This document shows positions 1-7,419 of a DNA stretch of 31,593 nt, one piece after another; position 1 is the first letter of the stretch, and each line of letters opens with the position of its first letter. The DNA comes from an uncultured Prevotella sp. (lineage in GTDB: Bacteria > Bacteroidota > Bacteroidia > Bacteroidales > Bacteroidaceae). The notes beneath the pieces are model-generated. The model worked only from the letters and a program-made list of their open reading frames with translations. It was not told the DNA's origin and ran no database searches. The stretch lies in contig CALBJK010000259.1 of the NCBI GenBank assembly GCA_937892695.1, forward strand, positions 1 to 31,593. Reading direction: 5' to 3'. Both the position numbers and the translations under genes were made by a program.

Positions 1-25
1 GTTGTAAAACTCTAAATATTAAACA

Positions 26-59
26 CTTACTAATTATTCAGTGAACACTAATTAGTAAG
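26..59. repeat. 11-bp perfect inverted repeat upstream of rarA
   Basis: The arms CTTACTAATTA (26-36) and TAATTAGTAAG (49-59) are exact reverse complements separated by 12 nt. No T-run follows on the plus strand, so this is not a classical intrinsic terminator for a plus-strand gene. It could be the end of an upstream transcript or an operator. It lies about 90 bp before the rarA promoter. Confidence 0.6.
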
Positions 60-147
60 CTGTGGTTATTGGTAGATGGAATATTGCCGACATCATAGGA
101 AAGCAATCTTGTTCATTCTTCGGAATGGCTAATTTTCACATTGTTTA

Positions 148-179
148 TTTGTATAATTCGCTTTTATTGCCTAATTTTG
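148..179 (+). promoter_or_regulatory. Bacteroidetes-type promoter of rarA
   Basis: TTTG (148-151) is followed after exactly 20 nt by TAATTTTG (172-179), which fits the Bacteroidetes primary-sigma consensus TTTG-N19-21-TAnnTTTG. The expected transcription start, a few bases past the -7 box, falls at about 184-188, on top of the ATG at 188. If the promoter is used, the rarA message has almost no 5' leader. Confidence 0.6.
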
Positions 180-187
180 TCATTACA

Positions 188-1462
188 ATGAGTGAACCGT
201 TAGCAGAGAGAATGAGACCGAGAACGCTCGACCAGTATGTCGGGCAGAAACATCTCGTAGGTGAAGGGGCTGTGTTGCGCAAGATGGTAGAAGCGGGACA
301 CATCTCCTCATTTATTCTTTGGGGACCTCCCGGTGTGGGCAAGACCACACTGGCTCAGATTGTGGCCAATATGCTGAAAGCTCCCTTCTACACACTCAGC
401 GCGGTGACTAGCGGTGTGAAAGATGTGCGTGATGTTATAGAGAAAGCCCGAAACGGACGTTTCTTCAATTCGGTTTCACCAATATTGTTTATCGACGAAA
501 TCCATCGTTTCAGCAAGTCACAGCAAGACTCTTTGCTAGGTGCAGTAGAGAAAGGTATTGTCACTCTCATCGGTGCCACTACTGAGAATCCGTCGTTTGA
601 GGTCATACGTCCGCTGCTTTCGAGGTGTCAACTCTATGTGTTGAAGCCGCTCGAGAAAGATGATCTGCTCGAACTTCTGAACAGAGCCGTCACTACCGAT
701 GTCGAGATGAAGAAACGCCATATTGTATTGGAGCAGACAGATGCCATGTTAAGATACAGCGGAGGTGATGCACGTAAGCTGCTCAACATTCTCGAACTCG
801 TAGTCGAGGCTGAGACAGGCGACAGTGTCGTCATCACTGACAAAATGGTAGAGGAACGTCTGCAGCAGAATCCGCTCGCCTACGATAAAGACGGAGAAAT
901 GCATTATGACATAATTTCAGCTTTCATAAAGAGCATAAGAGGAAGCGACCCGGATGCCGCACTCTACTGGATGGCCCGGATGATAGAGGGTGGCGAAGAC
1001 CCTCAGTTCATAGCCCGACGGATTGTCATCAGTGCATCTGAGGATATCGGATTGGCCAATCCTAATGCTCTTTTGCTTGCCAATGCCGCGTTTGACGCAG
1101 TAATGAAAATAGGATGGCCTGAAGGACGCATTCCACTGGCTGAGGCTGTTGTTTATCTTGCGTCTAGCCCGAAGAGCAATTCTTCTTATCTCGGTATAGA
1201 CGCTGCTCTCAGCCTTGTCAGGCAGACTGGCAATCTTCCTGTGCCACTGCATTTGCGTAACGCTCCAACCAAACTGATGAAAGAGCTCGGTTATAATGAC
1301 GGATATAAGTATTCTCACGACTATCCGGGTCATTTCGTAGAACAGCAGTATCTGCCCGACAGTCTGGAAGACATCCGTATCTGGCATCCTCAACATTCTC
1401 CGTCTGAAGACAAACTCAGGCAGCAGATGATGAAATGCTGGGGGCAACGTTTTGAAAAATGA
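188..1462 (+). CDS. rarA: Replication-associated recombination protein A (RarA/MgsA AAA+ ATPase)
   Basis: This is a cytoplasmic AAA+ clamp-loader-like ATPase that acts at stalled replication forks and single-strand gaps. The frame is open upstream to a GTG at 62, but the family N-terminus (MSEPLAERMRPRTLDQYVGQ) begins at the ATG at 188, giving 424 residues, close to the usual 420-450. Walker A is GPPGVGKTT, Walker B is ILFIDEIHR, and sensor 1 is GATTENPSF followed by the arginine-finger region RPLLSRC. The C-terminal half carries the RarA tetramerisation region (DPDAALYWMARMIEGGEDP). A promoter sits directly on the chosen start, which supports it and excludes the longer reading. Two plus-strand genes follow with a 27-nt gap and then a 1-nt overlap, suggesting one operon, although their functions are not obviously linked. 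Confidence 0.95.
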   Translation: MSEPLAERMRPRTLDQYVGQKHLVGEGAVLRKMVEAGHISSFILWGPPGVGKTTLAQIVANMLKAPFYTLSAVTSGVKDVRDVIEKARNGRFFNSVSPILFIDEIHRFSKSQQDSLLGAVEKGIVTLIGATTENPSFEVIRPLLSRCQLYVLKPLEKDDLLELLNRAVTTDVEMKKRHIVLEQTDAMLRYSGGDARKLLNILELVVEAETGDSVVITDKMVEERLQQNPLAYDKDGEMHYDIISAFIKSIRGSDPDAALYWMARMIEGGEDPQFIARRIVISASEDIGLANPNALLLANAAFDAVMKIGWPEGRIPLAEAVVYLASSPKSNSSYLGIDAALSLVRQTGNLPVPLHLRNAPTKLMKELGYNDGYKYSHDYPGHFVEQQYLPDSLEDIRIWHPQHSPSEDKLRQQMMKCWGQRFEK

Positions 1463-1489
1463 TTGTATAAAGGACTTTAGAAAAAAAAT

Positions 1490-2446
1490 ATGAAAATAGT
1501 AATACTGGATGGTTATGGAGCCAATCCCGGCGACCTTTCATGGGAACCGTTTAAAGAGCTAGGCGAACTTGTCGTCTATCCCAGAACACCACAGGAATGT
1601 GTGGTTGAACGTATCGGTAATGCAGAAATCGTACTTACTAACAAGGCAATCTTGGGTAAAGAAAAACTGTCAAAATTGCCAAACGTAAAGTATATCGGAA
1701 TACTTGCGACAGGGTACAATACCGTCGATATAGACGCTGCGCGCCAACTTGGGATAGTGGTAACTAACATTCCTTCGTACAGCACTGACAGTGTCGCACA
1801 GATGACATTTGCACACATTCTTAACATAACAAACCGAGTAGACCATTACGCCCGCCTTAACAGGGATGGACGTTGGAGCAGAAGTTCAGACTTTTGTTAT
1901 CTCGATACACCGCTTCCGGAAATAGCAGGCAAGAATATAGGAATTGTCGGTCTAGGGCATATAGGAAGCAAGGTAGCCAGCATCGCTCTAGATTTTGGAA
2001 TGGACGTTTTTGCAATGACAAGCCGCAATTCTGCCGATCTGCCCGAAGGCATACAGAAAACAACTCTTGAAGGATTGTTAGGTGTGAGTGACATTCTTAG
2101 TCTTCACTGTCCGTTGACGGATACTACGCGAGAGATGATTAACAAGGATACACTTTCCAAAATGCGCCACGGAGCCATTCTTATCAATACAGGCCGTGGA
2201 CAACTTGTCAACGAATACGATGTGGCCGAAGCTTTAAAAAACGGACAGCTTGGTGCCTACGGTGCCGATGTGATGTGTCAGGAACCTCCCGCCGAGAACA
2301 ATCCTCTTTTCAAACTTCCTAATGCCTATATAACCCCGCACATAGCGTGGGCTACATACGAAGCGCGAATGCGTCTTGTCGATATTGCTTTTGCCAATGT
2401 AAAGGCCTACGTCGAGGGTCATCCCATAAATGTAGTTAATCTCTGA
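1490..2446 (+). CDS. D-2-hydroxyacid dehydrogenase, glycerate/hydroxypyruvate dehydrogenase type
   Basis: This is an NAD(P)-dependent D-2-hydroxyacid dehydrogenase of 318 residues, the normal family length. The Rossmann motif GLGHIG is at 154-159. The catalytic set is complete: Arg236 in NTGRG, Glu265 in CQEPP and His284 in TPHIAWAT. The N-terminal substrate domain contains the family ATGYNTVDIDAA stretch (73-84). The sequence resembles the glycerate dehydrogenase/hydroxypyruvate reductase branch (HprA) that interconverts hydroxypyruvate and D-glycerate, but the exact substrate cannot be read from sequence, so no symbol is given. The stop TGA shares its last base with the next ATG (TGATG at 2444-2448), so translation of the downstream membrane protein is probably coupled. 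Confidence 0.9.
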   Translation: MKIVILDGYGANPGDLSWEPFKELGELVVYPRTPQECVVERIGNAEIVLTNKAILGKEKLSKLPNVKYIGILATGYNTVDIDAARQLGIVVTNIPSYSTDSVAQMTFAHILNITNRVDHYARLNRDGRWSRSSDFCYLDTPLPEIAGKNIGIVGLGHIGSKVASIALDFGMDVFAMTSRNSADLPEGIQKTTLEGLLGVSDILSLHCPLTDTTREMINKDTLSKMRHGAILINTGRGQLVNEYDVAEALKNGQLGAYGADVMCQEPPAENNPLFKLPNAYITPHIAWATYEARMRLVDIAFANVKAYVEGHPINVVNL

Positions 2447-3081
2447 TGGTAGATTACGACGTTCTCAATGGACCGTTGTTCAGTGTTATAGAATTTCTAG
2501 GAACATTGGCATTTGCCATTTCAGGTATACGTCATGCCGCAGCAAAACGCTTCGATTGGTTCGGAGGATTTGTCTGCGGCACGGCTGTTGCCATTGGCGG
2601 AGGTACTATCAGGGATGTTCTTTTGGGTGTGACACCATTCTGGATGACTTCGCCTATTTATATTATATGTACGTTTATTGCCCAATTCTTGGTTATTGTT
2701 TTTGCCCATTATCTAAAGCGGCTAGACAATGCCTGGCTCGTGTTCGATACGTTGGGCTTGGCGTTGTTTACAATCGCAGGACTACAAAAGACGCTTGACT
2801 GTGGGTATTCTTTTTGGGTGGCTATTATAATGGGATGTATCACGGGGTCGGCCGGAGGTGTAATCCGTGATGTCCTCCTCAACAATGAACCTGTAATTTT
2901 CCAGAAAGAGATATACGCAATGGCAAGTGTTGGCGGCGGATTTGTATATTGGGGACTGATTGAATCTGAATGCATCGACATGAGAGTTGCCGTCATAATT
3001 TCTTTCGTTTTTATTTGTGCGATACGTTTCCTTGCCGTAAGATACCATATCTCGTTGCCTGTGTTTAAGGGTGAAGTGTGA
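2446..3081 (+). CDS. TRIC/UPF0126 family membrane protein (YicG-like)
   Basis: This inner-membrane protein of 211 residues is made of two homologous three-helix repeats. The repeat signatures are visible as GGGTIRDVLLG (51-61) and GSAGGVIRDVLL (134-145), each preceded and followed by hydrophobic segments, with about seven membrane helices in all. This is the pattern of the UPF0126 family, now grouped with prokaryotic trimeric intracellular cation (TRIC) channels. Some relatives conduct monovalent cations; a glycine transporter role has also been proposed for YicG-like members. The start overlaps the dehydrogenase stop by one base. The TGA stop (3079-3081) lies at the outer edge of a perfect 36-bp inverted repeat that also contains the stop codon of the convergent gene. 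Confidence 0.88.
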   Translation: MVDYDVLNGPLFSVIEFLGTLAFAISGIRHAAAKRFDWFGGFVCGTAVAIGGGTIRDVLLGVTPFWMTSPIYIICTFIAQFLVIVFAHYLKRLDNAWLVFDTLGLALFTIAGLQKTLDCGYSFWVAIIMGCITGSAGGVIRDVLLNNEPVIFQKEIYAMASVGGGFVYWGLIESECIDMRVAVIISFVFICAIRFLAVRYHISLPVFKGEV

Positions 3082-3158
3082 CTTTTATCGTATGAAACGA
3101 AAATTCCGAATCGGAGTAAATACCGATTCGGAATTTTCGTTTCATACGATAAAAGTCA
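3079..3158. terminator. Bidirectional terminator: perfect 36-bp inverted repeat containing two stop codons
   Basis: The left arm 3079-3114 and right arm 3123-3158 are exact reverse complements over 36 bp, with an 8-nt loop (AGTAAATA). The outermost three bases of each arm are the TGA stops of the plus-strand TRIC gene (3079-3081) and the minus-strand HAD gene (3158-3156). A transcript from either side would fold into a very long hairpin beginning at its own stop codon. No long U-run follows, so release may depend on the stem itself or on processing. Confidence 0.8.
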
Positions 3159-3578
3159 GAAGTTCCACCAATGACGTTTCTTTGTATTGACATGACTACT
3201 ATGGTGCTCTTCGTACAGAAGCTCTGTATAGGTCTTGTTCTCATGCACCATGCGGTAAATCATTCCCCAGTCAGGCAGACCACCAATGTTACGGTCGTCG
3301 ATAAAAATGTCAGCCTTTATCTTGCGCGAAAAGTGGTTGTTGTTTTCTACCTTTTCTTCAGGGTAGTCTTTGTTCACCGCATAAAACTCAACTCCTCTCT
3401 TCCGGCACCATTCAACGGCTTCGTCTAGCAGATGTCCCTCCCTTACGCTCCAAAGTATAAGCTTGTGGCGTTCTTTTATAAGCATGCGTAGAGTTTCGGT
3501 AGCGAAAGGCAATTCGTTGCCTATTTCTGGGTACTTGTGCTCGACAATGGTTCCGTCAAAATCTACTGCAATTGTCAT
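3156..3578 (-). CDS. Small HAD-family phosphatase (BT0820-like)
   Basis: This is a 140-residue HAD-like hydrolase. Motif I is VDFDGT with the nucleophile Asp6 and the acid/base Asp8. The SV in ILWSVREG takes the motif II position, and the acidic motif IV is DIFIDDRN. No cap domain is visible, as in the short single-domain BT0820-type phosphatases of Bacteroides. The substrate is unknown. It is the last gene of a minus-strand unit, 19 nt after the Wzc-like kinase, which suggests a role connected with sugar phosphates or surface polysaccharide (inference from context only). Its TGA lies inside the terminator repeat shared with the convergent TRIC gene. Confidence 0.8.
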   Translation of the reverse strand: MTIAVDFDGTIVEHKYPEIGNELPFATETLRMLIKERHKLILWSVREGHLLDEAVEWCRKRGVEFYAVNKDYPEEKVENNNHFSRKIKADIFIDDRNIGGLPDWGMIYRMVHENKTYTELLYEEHHSSHVNTKKRHWWNF

Positions 3579-3597
3579 TGACTCGTTTATGAATTAC

Positions 3598-6087
3598 TTA
3601 TTGTTTTATCGATTTGTCGTTCTTGTTGGCATATCCGCTGTTCCTATAGCTTCCATAGCTGTATGTACTGTAGTGACTGTAGTGACCGTAGTGGCTGTAC
3701 TTTGTATAACCGTAGTAGTAGCCATATTTTTTCTTCGACATGTCTATGCCGTTGATAGCTATGCACATGTTAGGAAGACGTTTCTCCTCACTGAGAGTGT
3801 TGACAAATTCAAAGGCTGCTTTCGGAGTATAGTCGGCACGGCATACAAATACGGTGATGTTAGCCACACGTCCTATCTGGAGTGTGTCGCTTACCAGTCC
3901 TACAGGGGCGGTGTCGATGATGATGTAGTCGTAGTGTTGCTTCAGAATGTTGATGACGTTGTCGAGAGACTTGCGTGCTACGAGTTCAGTCGGGTTTGGT
4001 GGGATAGGACCAGCCATCAGCAAATCCAGATTGCCATTTATTCCAGATGGTATAATTTGAGCCTTGACGTCTTCGTCTGTAACATTGTGATGTATAAGAA
4101 GATTTGTAATACCGTGTTGGCGGTCATTTATCTTAAACAGATTTGCAAGTCGTGGTTTACGGATATCAAGACCTATAAGCACTACTTTTTTGTCAAGAAG
4201 CGCAAAGCTTACAGCCAGATTCGCTGCATTGAATGTTTTTCCTTCTCCCGAATTGCAAGAGGTGAACATGATGACTTTTTCGTCTTCTTCCAGCATGAAT
4301 TGGATATTGGTTCGCATGGATCGGAACGTTTCTTCCATCTGGTTGTTCTTGTTTTCATGCACCACAATGTCGGCTTTGCTCTTTGCTCCCTCGTTGGCTA
4401 CAGCCACATCTGCTATTATTGGCAGCTTGGTTAGTTTTTCAACGTCGTCGTGTCCTTCAATCTTATATCTGAAGTAATTGATGAGGAACAGAATACCGGC
4501 TGGTATGCCTATTCCGACGATCAGAGCAATGAGCATAATCATTGATGATTTCGGACTGGTTTTGCCTTCCACTTGTGGCTCATCGATGAGGCTGCCTTTG
4601 TCGGCTGTAGCTGCAAGCGAGATGGAGTTTTCTTCACGTTTCTGTAATAATGTGAGGTAAAGTCCCGATTTCACAGTTTGCTGTCTCCCAATCTGATTGA
4701 GCATACGTTCCTGTTCGGGTGTCGACGATATCTGTCCGCTATATTTTCCGTATTGCTGCTCAATGCTTCTCCGTTCTATAGCCATGCTCCGGCGGGCTTG
4801 GTTCATAGCGCGGCGTATACTGTTGGCTAGATCGTCAAGCTGTGCAGTGAGAGGTGTCACGACCGGGCTGTTTTCACTTGCACTACGTAACAGTCTGTTT
4901 CGCTGAAGGACGATTTTGTTGTATGCGTCGATGAGCGATGTAGCAGACTGGTCCGTAAGTCCTACGTTAGATGGCAGAGCCTCGTATTTGTTTTCCGGCT
5001 GATTCATGTAATCGTTGATGCTGTTCAGCAGAGCTACTTGGGTGTTGGCCTCCGCCAGTTTCTGGCTGAAAACGTCCTGGTTCTGAACGGCTTGTGCTGC
5101 GTTGAGCTGCAGTTCTACCATGCGGTTACGCTTCTTGTACGACTCCAGAGAACCTTCGGCATCGCCCAGCTCGGCATTGATTTTTGCCAGTCTTCCGTTT
5201 ATGAAAGCTTCAGTCCGTATGGCAATCTCGTTTTTATCTTCATTGGCCTGATTGTTGTAACATACGGTAAGTTCTTGAAGATAGTCTACTGCCCTTTGCG
5301 GAATTTCGTCATTGAGCACAATCTCAGCAATTGTGGTTGTCTTTGAAGTCTGGCTGACGGATATAGAGCTTACGTACTTCCCTGCAGCCATCTTGGGCGA
5401 CATTATTGTCACTTTCATAGCTTCGCCCTCTTTGAGTGGAGTCATTCCATTTGTGTTGAATGTTATGGCTCCTACCTTGGTATATAAGACTGACGGCAGG
5501 ATTGAAATCTTTTTCGAAATGAGTATTTCTTGTGGTTGGCTGGTTTCGTCTGTTTCTTTCAGATATTTGCCATTCACCTCATAACTGTTCCCTTTGCGTA
5601 TTATTTCCAGGTCAACCGGATATTTCAGCTTTTCGACATGGGCAGAATCCAGATCGACAGCTATCGGTTCCGTTTTGTAAAGCAACTTGTCCGTGATTTT
5701 CCCTTCTTTCTTGTATGTGACATACAGTTTGAGGTCTCTTACGGCTTCGGTTGCTATGGAAAGAGATTTTAATATCTCAATTTCGTTGTCAATACCGTTC
5801 GAAGCCGAGATAATACCTAAATTTGCACTTGCCATGAGCGAGTTCATGTTATTTGAACTTCCGTTCTTGTTGTCGTCATCTTTAATGAGTAACTTGGCAG
5901 AGGCTTGGTATTTAGGAGTGGCATACCTTAAATATATTACAGCCACACCTAAGCATATTACCACAGACATGGCAAACCATTTCCAATTGAGAATGAATGC
6001 CGTATAGATGGTCTTGAAGTCGAACGAGGATGTTTCGTCCTGATCTTGCTGGGAGCTGTATAGTCCCTGCGTCTTGTTTTCTTCCAT
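3598..6087 (-). CDS. Wzc-like polysaccharide co-polymerase and bacterial tyrosine autokinase
   Basis: This 829-residue inner-membrane protein sets chain length and drives export of capsular polysaccharide or exopolysaccharide. A Wzz-type chain-length domain lies between membrane helices at about 37-53 and 516-538, with a coiled-coil periplasmic part (about 290-480). The cytoplasmic BY-kinase domain has Walker A NSGEGKT (612-618), Walker A' GLDIRKPRL with Asp641, and Walker B IIIDTAP (722-728). The C-terminal tail (788-819) holds 13 tyrosines in about 32 residues, the autophosphorylation cluster, partly built from (S/G)HY triplets encoded by 9-nt tandem repeats at 3671-3697. It follows rfbA by 9 nt. 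No Wza-like export protein, polymerase or glycosyltransferase lies in the window, so it probably serves genes elsewhere. Confidence 0.93.
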   Translation of the reverse strand: MEENKTQGLYSSQQDQDETSSFDFKTIYTAFILNWKWFAMSVVICLGVAVIYLRYATPKYQASAKLLIKDDDNKNGSSNNMNSLMASANLGIISASNGIDNEIEILKSLSIATEAVRDLKLYVTYKKEGKITDKLLYKTEPIAVDLDSAHVEKLKYPVDLEIIRKGNSYEVNGKYLKETDETSQPQEILISKKISILPSVLYTKVGAITFNTNGMTPLKEGEAMKVTIMSPKMAAGKYVSSISVSQTSKTTTIAEIVLNDEIPQRAVDYLQELTVCYNNQANEDKNEIAIRTEAFINGRLAKINAELGDAEGSLESYKKRNRMVELQLNAAQAVQNQDVFSQKLAEANTQVALLNSINDYMNQPENKYEALPSNVGLTDQSATSLIDAYNKIVLQRNRLLRSASENSPVVTPLTAQLDDLANSIRRAMNQARRSMAIERRSIEQQYGKYSGQISSTPEQERMLNQIGRQQTVKSGLYLTLLQKREENSISLAATADKGSLIDEPQVEGKTSPKSSMIMLIALIVGIGIPAGILFLINYFRYKIEGHDDVEKLTKLPIIADVAVANEGAKSKADIVVHENKNNQMEETFRSMRTNIQFMLEEDEKVIMFTSCNSGEGKTFNAANLAVSFALLDKKVVLIGLDIRKPRLANLFKINDRQHGITNLLIHHNVTDEDVKAQIIPSGINGNLDLLMAGPIPPNPTELVARKSLDNVINILKQHYDYIIIDTAPVGLVSDTLQIGRVANITVFVCRADYTPKAAFEFVNTLSEEKRLPNMCIAINGIDMSKKKYGYYYGYTKYSHYGHYSHYSTYSYGSYRNSGYANKNDKSIKQ
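3671..3697. repeat. 9-nt tandem repeats encoding the tyrosine tail
   Basis: Three consecutive 9-nt units read TAGTGACTG, TAGTGACCG and TAGTGGCTG on the plus strand. On the minus strand they encode the repeated (S/G)-H-Y triplets of the kinase tail. Gain or loss of a unit would keep the frame and change the number of phosphorylatable tyrosines. Confidence 0.7.
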
Positions 6088-6096
6088 TGTATTTCT

Positions 6097-6978
6097 CTAT
6101 TTTTTCTCTTCTGCTAAATTAATCAGATATTGTCCGTATGCAATTTTCTCCATAGGTTTGGCTGTCTGCAGCAGTTGTTCTGCAGTAATCCATCCACTCT
6201 TGAAGGCAATTTCTTCAAGACATGCGATTTTAAGCCCTTGCCGTTTTTCTATCACTTCTATGAAGGTGCTTGCTTCGGAAAGACTGTCGTGAGTGCCGGT
6301 GTCGAGCCATGCAAATCCTCTTTGCAAGGTCTGTAGTTTCAGATTCCCCTCTGACAGGTATTCCTGATTGACTGTCGTTATTTCCAGTTCGCCGCGTTTG
6401 CTTGGCTTTATTCTTTTTGCTATGTCCACGACGTTGTTAGGATAGAAGTATAGTCCCACAACGGCATAGTTACTTTTCGGATGTTCTGGCTTCTCTTCTA
6501 TGCTCAGACAGTTCCCTTCTTTGTCAAATTCGGCAACACCGTATCGTTCCGGGTCATTGACGTAATAGCCGAAGATGGTAGCCTTATGTTCTTTCTCCAC
6601 TGTCTGTACGCTGTTTTGGAGAAGACTGGTGAGTCCGGCCCCATGGAATATGTTGTCGCCTAATACCAGACATACAGCATCGTCACCGATGAATTTCTCG
6701 CCGATGATAAAAGCTTGTGCCAGTCCGCCGGGTGTGGGTTGTTCGGCGTAGCTGAACTTCACACCGAATTGCGAACCGTCGTCCAGAAGTCTTTTGAATA
6801 GTGGCAGGTCTTGTGGTGTGGAAATGATAAGGATATCTCGTATTCCGGCAAGCATGAGTACCGAAATCGGATAGTAGACCATTGGCTTGTCGAATACGGG
6901 TATCAGCTGTTTGCTGATGCCTTTTGTTATCGGGTAAAGACGTGTGCCTGATCCCCCGGCCAAAACAATCCCTTTCAT
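6097..6978 (-). CDS. rfbA: Glucose-1-phosphate thymidylyltransferase
   Basis: This enzyme makes dTDP-glucose from dTTP and glucose-1-phosphate, the first step towards dTDP-L-rhamnose and other dTDP-sugars. It has 293 residues, the normal RfbA/RmlA length. The nucleotide-binding signature LAGGSGTRLYPIT is at 6-18, followed by SKQLIPVFDKPM. LGDNIFHG gives the metal- and sugar-binding Asp, and the EEKP and GFAWLDTGTHDSL motifs are present. It is the first gene of a three-gene minus-strand unit (rfbA, Wzc-like kinase, HAD phosphatase), with a -7 box about 80 nt upstream. The usual rfbB, rfbC and rfbD partners are not in the window. Confidence 0.96.
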   Translation of the reverse strand: MKGIVLAGGSGTRLYPITKGISKQLIPVFDKPMVYYPISVLMLAGIRDILIISTPQDLPLFKRLLDDGSQFGVKFSYAEQPTPGGLAQAFIIGEKFIGDDAVCLVLGDNIFHGAGLTSLLQNSVQTVEKEHKATIFGYYVNDPERYGVAEFDKEGNCLSIEEKPEHPKSNYAVVGLYFYPNNVVDIAKRIKPSKRGELEITTVNQEYLSEGNLKLQTLQRGFAWLDTGTHDSLSEASTFIEVIEKRQGLKIACLEEIAFKSGWITAEQLLQTAKPMEKIAYGQYLINLAEEKK

Positions 6979-7060
6979 AAATTCGTTGTCTTTAATGTAA
7001 GAAATTCAATACGAAAGGCGCAGTATTTTGCCCCATTTCGCAAAAGCAGCTTAATTGCTG

Positions 7061-7068
7061 CAAAGTTA
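7061..7068 (-). promoter_or_regulatory. -7 box of the rfbA operon
   Basis: Read on the minus strand the sequence is TAACTTTG, an exact TAnnTTTG box. I see no TTTG at the ideal distance upstream. The start would be at about 7055-7057, giving a leader of roughly 80 nt before rfbA. Confidence 0.5.
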
Positions 7069-7105
7069 GGAATAAAAATTGATATAGGTGTTTAAAAGGC
7101 TTATT

Positions 7106-7140
7106 TTTGTTTCTCATACCGCCTATTTTGCTTAACTTTG
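7106..7140 (+). promoter_or_regulatory. Promoter of the candidate structured RNA / thioesterase unit
   Basis: TAACTTTG (7133-7140) is an exact -7 box. TTTG at 7106-7109 lies 23 nt upstream, slightly longer than the usual 19-21. The predicted start, about 7144-7148, falls just before the closing helix of the structured region that follows. Confidence 0.5.
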
Positions 7141-7144
7141 TGGT

Positions 7145-7395
7145 GAGAAAGCTGCAAAACTGTCCAAGCTGATTGCATACGGCCATGTTTGTTCTTTGTA
7201 GCCTTTCAGATTAAGGTGGGTACTATAAATTCCCACAGAGTATTAACAGGAGTGAGTCCTTTCTTCTTTTTGCTGTCAATCGGTTTTATCCGGTTATTTT
7301 CGCCATCTGCTTAGGTATGTAGCCCTATCATTCCCTTAGCAGCTGATAAAAATAACTCGTATAAACTCCAGTTTTACAGCAAGGCGAATTTTAGG
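7145..7395 (+). ncRNA. Candidate structured RNA or long structured leader (unassigned)
   Basis: No protein is credible here, but the DNA has the layout of a folded RNA. GCTGCAAAACTG (7151-7162) pairs with CAGTTTTACAGC (7369-7380), 11 of 12 positions, closing a domain of about 230 nt. Next inside, ATACG (7177-7181) pairs with CGTAT (7358-7362). Internal hairpins are GTGGG/CCCAC (7216-7220/7232-7236), AGGA/TCCT (7248-7251/7257-7260) and CTGCTTAGG/CCTTAGCAG (7307-7315/7334-7342, one mismatch). A promoter -7 box ends a few bases before the closing helix. The long closing stem with internal open regions recalls 6S RNA, but it could equally be a cis-acting leader of the thioesterase, whose ATG is at 7420. 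I could not match it to RNase P RNA or tmRNA signatures. Confidence 0.45.
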
Positions 7396-7419
7396 ACCCA
7401 CATTAAAACATTAAAGATT

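Noticed and set aside
62..187. N-terminal extension of rarA from GTG 62
   Set aside because: The 42 added residues do not resemble the family, and a full promoter sits inside the extension directly before ATG 188.
3463..4434. A long plus-strand frame opposite the kinase gene
   Set aside because: It is antisense to a full-length, motif-complete kinase and is dominated by Val, Cys and Phe repeats that mirror the tyrosine tail codons.
6992..7186. A 64-codon minus-strand frame upstream of rfbA
   Set aside because: It covers both divergent -7 boxes and part of the structured RNA candidate, and its composition (FFLTLQQLSCF) is typical of chance frames.
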